A DNA stretch of 8,472 nt from positions 1 to 8,472 of the forward strand of contig JASGCF010000131.1 in assembly GCA_030054275.1 (NCBI GenBank). The letters are read 5' to 3'. This DNA is from Limnohabitans sp. Its GTDB lineage: Bacteria > Planctomycetota > Phycisphaerae > Phycisphaerales > SM1A02. Each line of letters begins with the position of its first letter. Positions within the stretch are counted from its first letter, which is position 1. Under the pieces are notes generated by a model. It saw only the letters and a program-made list of their open reading frames with translations. It made no database searches and had not been told where the DNA came from. Below are positions 1-6,236 of the stretch, piece after piece. A program made the translations under genes and the position numbers.

Positions 1-86
1 GGGGTCGTCTTCGGGGTCGTCTTCGCAGTTCCCGTCGCGGGCTTCGTGGTGGGCTTTTGGGTGGGCTTTGGGGCGGGCTTCTTGGC
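1..86. repeat. 12-bp tandem repeats inside the Lys/Pro/Thr-rich coding region
   Basis: GGGGTCGTCTTC occurs twice in perfect tandem at 1-12 and 13-24. Four imperfect 12-nt units that each begin GGGCTT follow at 39-50, 51-62, 63-74 and 75-86. The 12-nt period keeps the minus reading frame and encodes four-residue repeats (K-T-T-P and K-P-x-x). This period fits an expanding coding repeat on the minus strand. The array continues past the left edge, so its total copy number is unknown. Confidence 0.75.
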
Positions 87-182
87 GGTGCCCGTTCCTT
101 TGGTCACGGGAGAAGTCTTAGCCGACTTGACACTCTTCACACGCTTCACTTGCTTCGTTCGCTTGGTGGTGGTTTTTGGCAT
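1..182 (-). CDS. Lys/Thr/Pro-rich basic protein, N-terminal fragment (runs off left edge)
   Basis: The minus frame opens with ATG at 182-180 and stays open to the window edge, giving 60 complete codons. The visible part is extremely basic: 15 Lys and 2 Arg with no Asp or Glu, plus 17 Thr and many Pro and Ala. It begins MPKTTTKRTKQVKRVKSVKS and then passes into four-residue units of the type K-P-x-x (KPTT, KPTQ, KPAP) and K-T-T-P. Such tails resemble histone H1-like or Lys-rich nucleic-acid-binding extensions, but no folded domain is visible, so the function is open. The frame continues upstream to a TGA at 263-261 without an ATG, GTG or TTG, so ATG 182 is the only ordinary start. No convincing Shine-Dalgarno sequence precedes it; AAAAGG lies rather far upstream. 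The gene is divergent from the glycosyltransferase. The opposite plus frame is also open here but encodes a non-protein-like string, so I take the minus strand as coding. Confidence 0.6.
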   Translation of the reverse strand, partial: MPKTTTKRTKQVKRVKSVKSAKTSPVTKGTGTAKKPAPKPTQKPTTKPATGTAKTTPKTT

Positions 183-231
183 GGCGCGGCGTTCGTCTAC
201 CTTTTGCCACGAGATGCGCCGCTCGGCGAAG

Positions 232-260
232 TTGCCGATTGTTCGTCGAGGGCGTAGATT
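232..260 (+). promoter_or_regulatory. Possible sigma70-type promoter giving a leaderless transcript
   Basis: TTGCCG at 232-237 matches the -35 consensus at 4 of 6 positions. TAGATT at 255-260 matches the -10 consensus at 4 of 6, including the important first two positions and the last. The spacer is exactly 17 nt. The ATG at 268 lies 8 nt after the -10 box, where transcription would start, so the message would have little or no 5' leader. That fits the lack of a well-spaced Shine-Dalgarno site; GAGGG at 248-252 is about 15 nt from the ATG. This is a match by eye in an 85-nt divergent gap, so it is only suggestive. Confidence 0.35.
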
Positions 261-267
261 TCAATCG

Positions 268-1200
268 ATGACCGCAGCGCACGAACCGACGCACGAGAGT
301 TCGCTGTGGATACAGCCGTGGCATTGGGGGCCGATCAAGCGATTCCGGCGTCAATTTCGCACTTGGCGGAACGAGCGATTTTGGCAGACACCCGCCGCGC
401 CGGTCGCGCGTTCAACAAACGCGCGCATCATCGTGACGCTGACCACTTCACCGAAGCGGTTACCGCATCTTCAACCAACACTCGCAAGCCTGCTGAATCA
501 GAGCATTGTTCCAGATGAGATTCATCTGAATGTTCCGCTGATTTTTCAGCGGACAGGTGAGCCATATGTGTTGCCCGCGTGGCTTACCGATTTCGATTCG
601 CGTGTCATGGTGTATCGCCTCAACGACATCGGCCCTGCAACGAAAAGTGTGCCGACCATCGCACGAATCGCTGCTGAAAGTAACGCCATCATCATCGTTG
701 CAGACGACGATGTGCGGTACCTCCATCGCACGATCGAAGTACTGGTTTCGGCAATTGCGCGCGACCCTTCAAATGCGTACGGGTTGAGCGGTTACTCCTT
801 CGCAAGCGACTGGTCGAATCAGTACGAACGGCGCGAAACTTTGGTCGAAGTGCTTGAAGGTTGGGCTTCGTGGGCGGCACACCGAAGCACACTCGGCGAC
901 GGGATCTCCGCGTACTTTGAATCTGTGCGCAGCGAGCGCCCATGCTTTCTGCATGACGATGTGGTCATGAGTAACTGGCTTGCGATGCGCAACATCCCAC
1001 GCATCCGTCTCTTTGATCCGCGCGCAAACACCAAACTCATGAAACGGCGCGGCGCACAACTCGCAAGTGGCTATGAACACGACGCGCTTCACAAGGGCGC
1101 CGGCGGACTGGTGCAATCACTCGATCCACGCGCCGTTGCTGCTGCGCTTGCGCGGCGCGGCGCATTGGCGCTACACACGCCCGATTGGAACCACGCATGA
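268..1200 (+). CDS. Putative GT-A-fold glycosyltransferase
   Basis: This 310-residue protein probably transfers a sugar from a nucleotide-sugar donor in polysaccharide or glycoconjugate synthesis; donor and acceptor are unknown. A basic, Trp-rich N-terminal stretch of about 50 residues precedes a GT-A-like domain that starts with a beta strand and VTLTTSPKR (56-64). GPATKSVP follows at 122-129. IIIVADDDV places an Asp triad at 146-148, in the position of the metal-binding DxD motif. HDDVVMSNWL (229-238) resembles the acidic catalytic segment of family-2-like enzymes. There is no signal peptide or membrane helix, so it is probably cytoplasmic. I chose ATG 268 because the frame upstream (46-267) overlaps the opposite-strand Lys-rich gene and reads as low-complexity sequence; ATG 214 is a possible alternative. 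The stop overlaps the next gene's start as ATGA, so the two are coupled. I am confident of the fold class, less so of the exact family. Confidence 0.7.
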   Translation: MTAAHEPTHESSLWIQPWHWGPIKRFRRQFRTWRNERFWQTPAAPVARSTNARIIVTLTTSPKRLPHLQPTLASLLNQSIVPDEIHLNVPLIFQRTGEPYVLPAWLTDFDSRVMVYRLNDIGPATKSVPTIARIAAESNAIIIVADDDVRYLHRTIEVLVSAIARDPSNAYGLSGYSFASDWSNQYERRETLVEVLEGWASWAAHRSTLGDGISAYFESVRSERPCFLHDDVVMSNWLAMRNIPRIRLFDPRANTKLMKRRGAQLASGYEHDALHKGAGGLVQSLDPRAVAAALARRGALALHTPDWNHA

Positions 1201-2021
1201 TTGATCGCACGCTTACCGCCTCTGTGCTGCTCTCCGACCTCGTAAGGCTCGGACGACAGCATGACGGCGGATATGTCGTCCCACACAGTATCGTGCGTTC
1301 CTGCGACGCGGTTGTTGGACTAGGCGTGCACGACGACTGGTCGTTCGAAGAGGCGCTCCGCAGCGCAATGCCTGTTTGTCACGCGCTGCATCTCTATGAC
1401 CCAACCACGACGCATGCGTTTTTACGACGACGCGCCATCCGAGCGACCCCCAAACTCATCACGCATGCGCTCACCTTCGATCGCGCGCGCCTTCGCGAAG
1501 ATTGGGCGCGCTGCTCCGCACCGCTTCGCTATCGCGCGCTTCTCAAGAGTGGCGCACAACACTTTCACGAGTGGATCGCGCATGAAGCATTGACACAACA
1601 CGAGCCAAAACTCACCAGTCTTCGCAAGGCCATCGAGCGCGCTGTCGACCGCGGCGCAACGCGCATCGCTCTGAAGATGGATATCGAGGGTGGGGAGTAC
1701 GAGGCCTTCGCAAGCGACTGGAGTCGGCGTGTCGGACACCATGTTGCCCTCCTCGTCGTGGAGTTTCACGATCTCGACCGCACGCCGGAGCGCTTCAACG
1801 AGGCCATGCGCGCACTCACGGCGATATTCGTCCCCGTGCATATCCACGCGAACTCAGGCGCAGGCCTCACACCGTGCGGGTTTCCCGCGGTACCCGAGAT
1901 CACTTTCGTCCACCGCAACCTGCTTCCACCGAACATCACGCGTGAGGCACGCAACTACCCGATCGTTGGACTCGATCAACCGACACATCGTGGCGAGTGC
2001 GACCTCGCGTTCACTGCGTAA
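1197..2021 (+). CDS. FkbM-like (Methyltransf_21-type) methyltransferase
   Basis: This 274-residue protein is probably an S-adenosylmethionine-dependent methyltransferase of the FkbM type; many members O-methylate sugars or other small acceptors. Near the N-terminus, GRQHDGGYVVP (19-29) and VVGLGVHDDWSFE (39-51) match the family's pattern of a DGGYV segment followed by a glycine-rich strand-turn, which takes the place of a classical GxGxG motif. LKMDIEGGEYEAF (159-171) is the clearest signature, equivalent to the usual LKIDIEGxE, and VVEFHDLDR (187-195) is a later strand with acidic residues. No signal peptide or transmembrane segment is seen. I chose ATG 1197, which overlaps the glycosyltransferase stop in an ATGA junction; a TTG 12 nt upstream is in frame but less likely. 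The coupling suggests that the product acts on the same glycan as its partner. The acceptor cannot be deduced. It ends 45 nt from the convergent ATPase gene, with no terminator hairpin that I can see. Confidence 0.75.
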   Translation: MIDRTLTASVLLSDLVRLGRQHDGGYVVPHSIVRSCDAVVGLGVHDDWSFEEALRSAMPVCHALHLYDPTTTHAFLRRRAIRATPKLITHALTFDRARLREDWARCSAPLRYRALLKSGAQHFHEWIAHEALTQHEPKLTSLRKAIERAVDRGATRIALKMDIEGGEYEAFASDWSRRVGHHVALLVVEFHDLDRTPERFNEAMRALTAIFVPVHIHANSGAGLTPCGFPAVPEITFVHRNLLPPNITREARNYPIVGLDQPTHRGECDLAFTA

Positions 2022-2056
2022 GTGAAGCGACGCGCGCACGACATCTCCAGAACCGC

Positions 2057-2078
2057 TACACGACATCTACACGACATC
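2057..2078. repeat. 11-bp tandem duplication across the ATPase stop codon
   Basis: TACACGACATC is present twice without a gap, at 2057-2067 and 2068-2078. The ATPase stop codon (TAG, 2069-2067) sits at the junction. Read on the minus strand, one copy encodes the last residues plus the start of the stop and the second copy is untranslated. This looks like a small slippage duplication in the convergent junction. Confidence 0.8.
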
Positions 2079-3230
2079 GTCTCTGCGATAGTCAAGATCC
2101 GGTGCTGGGCTTGGATTCGCAGCGACCTCTGGAGTCTTGAAGCAGCCAACCCATCGCGTTGGCGCCACTTGAACAAGCGCGTACTCGTCGTCGTCTGCAA
2201 GCGCTGGCTTGACGCCCGCTGGTGGATCTGGCCACCATGGCACGAGTTTCTGCGTGAAATTCGCAGTTGTCGTCGCATGGATCGCCAGATCCATCGCGTT
2301 CGGCGGCGGAAGTGTGAACTGCTTCGCGTCCTTCACGACCTCTTCCACCGTCGTGAGACGATGCTTGCGCGTCGCGAGCAGCGGAATCGAGTTGAACAAT
2401 CCACGGGTGTAGGGATGCAGCGGATTGTCGAAGAGTTCGAACACCCGCGCATACTCAACCACGCGGCCTGCATACATCACGCACACAACATCTGCGTTCT
2501 CCGCAACGACACCAAGATTGTGCGTGATCAGCATGATGCCCATGCCACGCGAACGCTGCAGTTCACGCAACAACTCAAGAATTTGCGCCTGAATCGTGAC
2601 ATCGAGCGCGGTCGTCGGTTCGTCAGCCAAGAGCAGCGTGGGCTGGCACGCAAGCGCCATCGCGATCATCACGCGCTGCCGCATACCCCCTGAGAACTGA
2701 TGCGGATACGCCTTCATGCGTTCTTCAGCCTTGGGGATTCCAACATCCTTCATCGCCTGAATCGCCAAACTCCACGCCTGCTCAGCGCCGACCTTCTGGT
2801 GCAGCAAAATCGCCTCGATGATCTGATCGCCGATCGTGTAGACCGGATTGAGGCTCGTCATCGGCTCTTGGAAGATCATGGCGATCTTGCCACCCCGCAC
2901 AGACAGCATCTCGCGCTCGGAGAGCGCAAGAATATTGCGCCCCTCGAACATGATCTGCCCACGATCAAATCGCCCGGGCGGTCGAGGGATCAACTGCATC
3001 GTGCTCATCGCAGTGACGCTCTTGCCGCAACCGGATTCACCGACCACGGCGAGCGTTTGATTCGGATGGACCGTCATCGAAACGCCAGCCACCGCTTGAA
3101 TGCGCGGTCCTCCCGCAGAGTTGGCGAAACTCACAGCAAGGTCTTTGACCGCAAGGATTGGGCCGTGAGTACGCGGCTGTTGGTGATGAGCCCCGCGATT
3201 CGGCGTTGCATTGGTACCCGCTGCCTGCAT
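2067..3230 (-). CDS. Peptide/dipeptide ABC transporter ATP-binding protein, DppD/OppD type
   Basis: This 387-residue cytoplasmic ATPase powers the importer. After a polar 24-residue N-terminal extension come all the ABC motifs: Walker A GESGCGKS (64-71), Q-loop IFQEP (Gln121), signature FSGGM (179-183), Walker B LLLADEP (199-205), D-loop ALD (208-210) and H-loop His237. NPLHPYTRGL (269-278) is the oligopeptide/dipeptide-type C-terminal motif, which separates this family from other ABC ATPases. The C-terminal region normally holds four Cys for an iron-sulfur cluster. Here only Cys363 (WVGCF) remains, and a Pro- and Trp-containing stretch (about 306-345) replaces the rest, so a cluster is unlikely. 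The ATG overlaps the DppC stop as TGATG, and AGAAAGG lies upstream at a workable distance. It is the last gene of the operon. No DppF partner follows, so it may work as a homodimer or use an ATPase encoded elsewhere. Confidence 0.93.
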   Translation of the reverse strand: MQAAGTNATPNRGAHHQQPRTHGPILAVKDLAVSFANSAGGPRIQAVAGVSMTVHPNQTLAVVGESGCGKSVTAMSTMQLIPRPPGRFDRGQIMFEGRNILALSEREMLSVRGGKIAMIFQEPMTSLNPVYTIGDQIIEAILLHQKVGAEQAWSLAIQAMKDVGIPKAEERMKAYPHQFSGGMRQRVMIAMALACQPTLLLADEPTTALDVTIQAQILELLRELQRSRGMGIMLITHNLGVVAENADVVCVMYAGRVVEYARVFELFDNPLHPYTRGLFNSIPLLATRKHRLTTVEEVVKDAKQFTLPPPNAMDLAIHATTTANFTQKLVPWWPDPPAGVKPALADDDEYALVQVAPTRWVGCFKTPEVAANPSPAPDLDYRRDDVV

Positions 3231-4711
3231 CAGTGGGCCGCCTTTCTGAGTTTCGGATCAATCGCGTCTCGCATCGCTTCGCCAAGCATGTTGTAACTCA
3301 GCACCGTGAAGAAGATGGCGAAACCGGGGAACACTGCCAACCACCACACAAAGGTTCCGGTCGTACCCGTTGCGCTGGAGAGCAACTTTCCCCACGATGC
3401 TTGGCCGTCGGGCCCAAGACCAAGGTAGGAAAGCGTTGCTTCCGCGATGATGGCCGCAGCAACTGCGAACGAGGCATCGACCAAGACGGGCGTCACGCCG
3501 TTCGGCAGCATGTGACGGAACAGCACGCTCCGGAGCGGCAGACCCGCAGCATGCGCGCCTTGCACAAAGTCCTGTCGTCGAAGTTTCAAGAATTCCGCGC
3601 GTGTAAATCGCGCCGCGCCCGTCCATGACACGCATCCGATGATCGCCATCATCACATAGGTGTTCCGCGGCAAGACCGCTGCAGCCACGATCAACAGGAA
3701 GAGGACCGGGATCGCCATAAAGATCTCGACGACGCGGAACAACGCAAGATCGACCCAGCCGCCAAAGAAGCCCATGAGCGCACCCACGGTCACACCGATC
3801 AGCAGGGCGATACCGGTTGAAACAAGTCCAATCGAGATGGAAAGCCGGCACGCCCACAGCATCTGCGACAGTACATCTTTGCCAAGCGCATCTGTTCCAA
3901 GAAGTACCACGCGCTTCCCAATCGGACGCCCTTTGGTGCCTTCTGCTTTCGTATCAAGCCGCGTGAGCGGAGGCAGCGTGTAACTGTCGGAGCGTCCATA
4001 CGAGGGGGAGAACGGAATCAGGGTGTAGCCCATCGCGTACTCGCCCGAAAATTCTTGCTCGTCGTAGGTTTCGAAGTCGACCAGTTTGTCGCTCCAGCGC
4101 GAAGCGCTTGCGCTGCATGCCACAACCGCTGCAAGCAGAACCACGGCAAGTCGAACCGGCGATTTCCCCGCCACCATTGCAGCGAATCCGGCCAGCACAG
4201 TCGCTGTGAGACCAGACGCAATCCACGCAAAGCCGCCAATCCTCCCAAGATCCCGCATCCACAGCGAACTGTCGTTGTCGCGCGTGATGCTTGAGATCAC
4301 GCCTGCGATCACGATCGTGAATCCTGCCTGCATGGCGACCAAGAGTAAGAGGCCAAGCCGTGATGAACGCGCTGGAACACCAAGGCGCTCTGCGAGCCCG
4401 CGAGGCAAGAGTGCGAACGGGACTCCAAACAACGCGCCAGCCAACAGCGCAATGTCGACGCTCGTCAGATTCTGCCAGAGCGGAGAATCCCACGCACCTG
4501 TCGAAAGATTGCGTCGCCACAGTGGATGTGCATTCGCGATGACTGGGCCAAACACGGCAAAGAATGCGATGGCGCCAATCCAAACAAGCGCCACCCGTGC
4601 GCCGAATCGCCCAACGACGCGCTCCCAAGCGTCTGCCCAAAAACCTTTCGCAGGTCCTGAGCCCACGCCGCGCATCGCATCGATGCCACTGATCGCTCGT
4701 GGTTCACTCAT
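3230..4711 (-). CDS. Peptide ABC transporter permease, DppC type, with extra membrane helices
   Basis: This 493-residue inner-membrane permease compares with about 300 residues in ordinary DppC proteins. The C-terminal half is canonical: LGTDALGKDVLSQML (271-285), several membrane helices, an EAA-type coupling segment running from about 380 to RHMLPN (399-404) that should contact the ATPase, and AEATLSYLGLG (423-433) followed by SWG. The extra length lies between the first helix (about 40-59) and LGTD. I see four added hydrophobic segments at about 85-102, 119-141, 159-181 and 187-203. Positively charged links at 103-118 and 182-187 place those loops inside, so the even number of helices restores the usual topology. 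Residues 204-270 form a polar external stretch containing YTLIPFSPSYG. ATG 4711 overlaps the end of DppB by 8 nt, and the stop overlaps the ATPase start by 1 nt. Family assignment is firm; the role of the added helices is unknown. Confidence 0.92.
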   Translation of the reverse strand: MSEPRAISGIDAMRGVGSGPAKGFWADAWERVVGRFGARVALVWIGAIAFFAVFGPVIANAHPLWRRNLSTGAWDSPLWQNLTSVDIALLAGALFGVPFALLPRGLAERLGVPARSSRLGLLLLVAMQAGFTIVIAGVISSITRDNDSSLWMRDLGRIGGFAWIASGLTATVLAGFAAMVAGKSPVRLAVVLLAAVVACSASASRWSDKLVDFETYDEQEFSGEYAMGYTLIPFSPSYGRSDSYTLPPLTRLDTKAEGTKGRPIGKRVVLLGTDALGKDVLSQMLWACRLSISIGLVSTGIALLIGVTVGALMGFFGGWVDLALFRVVEIFMAIPVLFLLIVAAAVLPRNTYVMMAIIGCVSWTGAARFTRAEFLKLRRQDFVQGAHAAGLPLRSVLFRHMLPNGVTPVLVDASFAVAAAIIAEATLSYLGLGPDGQASWGKLLSSATGTTGTFVWWLAVFPGFAIFFTVLSYNMLGEAMRDAIDPKLRKAAH

Positions 4712-6233
4712 AACTCACCCGCGGATCCGCCACCGCATAGAGAATGTCTGCGAAGAGAAGCGCCGTCAAGTTCACGCAGGCAATCATGAAGGTGTTGGCC
4801 AGAATCAACTCACGATCGCGCTGGTTGATCGCATCAAGAATCAGCGAACCCATGCCGGGAACCGAGAAAATGCGCTCGATGACCACTGAACCCGCAAGCG
4901 TCGCGGGAAACACCGTGACGAACATCGTGATGAGTGGAAGCAGACTGTTCCGGAAGACATGGTGAATCACCACATCCTTACGCGCAACGCCCTTCGCCTT
5001 CGCAGTGCGCACATAGTCGGCGTTGAAGTTGTCGAGCATCGCAGCACGAGTCTGCTTTGAGAGCACGGCGAAGCCGCCGTACACCAAGCACGCCACTGGC
5101 AGCACAATGTGCCACAGCGCATCGAGAAGCCACCCGATTTGCCAGGTGCCATCCGCCTGCACCGCGGGTAAGAATGTCCATGCATCCGCAGCGCGATCGT
5201 GCAAACCCGAAACTGGGAAGAGGCCGAGGTACTCGTCGCTTGCGAGGTATCCAACAGCAAGCACTCCCGCCCAAACCGTGGGAATCGACCACAGCGCGAC
5301 ATAGGTCGCGCCAGAGAACTTGTCGAACCACGAGCCAGCTCGCGCGCTTGCCACGATGCCTGTCGGAATCGCAACGAGATAGATGATCGGGAATGCGATG
5401 AGATTCAAGAGCAGCGTCACAGGCAACGCATCGACGATGAGGTCCGTGACAGGTCGGCTCTTTGAGAATGCAGTTCCGAGATCTGGCGCACCGACCCACA
5501 AGACTCCTGGGATCACGGGCAGGCCTGCTTCTGGAAACGCGTGTTCTGAGAAGGCACGCGCAAGCACCGAGCGTCGAAGCGTCGCCTCCGACCACTTCGT
5601 CGCCATGGTGTTGAATGCACTCGTGACTTTCGACCATGCAGCATTGGAGCGATCCGCCGGAACCACCTCCACGCGCGCGACAACAATCTTCCCTTTCCCG
5701 TCGAGCCAATCCTCACGATTGGCCGCACGAGCGTATTCAACCAGTGCAGATTCAAACTCGCGCTTTGCGCCGAGATACTGTGAGCGCGCAGCGAGCGCAT
5801 CGTTCGCGATACGCCGATACGCGCGTTGCCGCTCGGCGATGTCCGTTGCCGGAAGTACCTGGCCGACTTCCTCCACAGGCAACGATGGCAAGGTGAGTTC
5901 ACCCCACCCAACAAGTGGTGGCTGCGGAATGTCCTTCGGGCTTTGCAATCGCTCGCCTGCACTGGTGACTTGATCGCGAGTGCCAAACTTCACCGGTGAA
6001 ATGCGGTGTAACCACCGTGCGTACTGCACAAGCACTGGGTCGTTCAGCCCATAGCGATCTTGCAGATATGCCTCAAGAATTGCTGCCTTCGATGCATCCT
6101 GCTGTCCGCCAGCTGCAGACGCGGCTGCACCGATCCCACCGGGCGAAAGTGCAAGAAGCAGAAACACCACGAAGGTGATTCCGATCACCGTCGGCAACAT
6201 GAAGAAAAGTCGGCGTGCGATGTAGTTGACCAT
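4704..6233 (-). CDS. Peptide ABC transporter permease, DppB type, with large loop insertion
   Basis: This 509-residue inner-membrane permease compares with about 310-340 in typical DppB proteins. It starts with the family pattern, MVNYIARRLFFMLPTVIGIT, and a first helix to about residue 29. DRYGLNDPVLVQYARWL (59-75) is the usual segment before the first external loop. The family pattern resumes only at APDLGTAFSKSRPVTDLI (249-266), so about 165-170 residues (roughly 80-248) are inserted in an extracytoplasmic loop. The insert has a Pro-rich start, a charged helical part (about 131-173) that could form a coiled coil, and a Trp-containing helical end, with no Cys. The remaining helices follow, with an EAA-type coupling segment near 398-429 (ADYVRTAKAKG core) and a terminal ADPRVSYE. 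Its ATG is 3 nt after the binding-protein stop, and it overlaps DppC by 8 nt, which indicates coupled translation. The function of the insert is not known to me. Confidence 0.92.
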   Translation of the reverse strand: MVNYIARRLFFMLPTVIGITFVVFLLLALSPGGIGAAASAAGGQQDASKAAILEAYLQDRYGLNDPVLVQYARWLHRISPVKFGTRDQVTSAGERLQSPKDIPQPPLVGWGELTLPSLPVEEVGQVLPATDIAERQRAYRRIANDALAARSQYLGAKREFESALVEYARAANREDWLDGKGKIVVARVEVVPADRSNAAWSKVTSAFNTMATKWSEATLRRSVLARAFSEHAFPEAGLPVIPGVLWVGAPDLGTAFSKSRPVTDLIVDALPVTLLLNLIAFPIIYLVAIPTGIVASARAGSWFDKFSGATYVALWSIPTVWAGVLAVGYLASDEYLGLFPVSGLHDRAADAWTFLPAVQADGTWQIGWLLDALWHIVLPVACLVYGGFAVLSKQTRAAMLDNFNADYVRTAKAKGVARKDVVIHHVFRNSLLPLITMFVTVFPATLAGSVVIERIFSVPGMGSLILDAINQRDRELILANTFMIACVNLTALLFADILYAVADPRVSYE

Positions 6234-6236
6234 CGA

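Noticed and set aside
46..267. N-terminal extension of the glycosyltransferase frame, with in-frame ATGs at 181 and 214.
   Set aside because: The extra residues are Gly/Phe/Val- and Arg-rich low complexity, and most of the stretch is the antisense of a better minus-strand gene. The conserved domain starts well after ATG 268.
1185..1196. TTG start for the methyltransferase, adding four residues.
   Set aside because: The ATG at 1197 forms a standard ATGA overlap with the upstream gene, and the family signature does not need the extra residues.
2022..2066. Bidirectional terminator between the convergent genes.
   Set aside because: No GC-rich inverted repeat with a T-run is visible in the 45 nt.
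2022..2693. A 223-residue plus-strand open frame following the methyltransferase.
   Set aside because: It is wholly antisense to the ATPase, Arg/His-rich, with no motif.
4086..4889. A 267-residue plus-strand open frame opposite the DppC N-terminal half.
   Set aside because: It is antisense to membrane helices of DppC, contains no domain, and is typical of reverse-frame openness in high-GC coding DNA.
5383..5973. A 196-residue plus-strand frame opposite the DppB insertion, considered as the real gene in that stretch, since the insert is atypical.
   Set aside because: The minus frame is continuous with the DppB motifs on both sides and has a plausible helical protein composition; the plus frame is Ser/Arg-rich without features.
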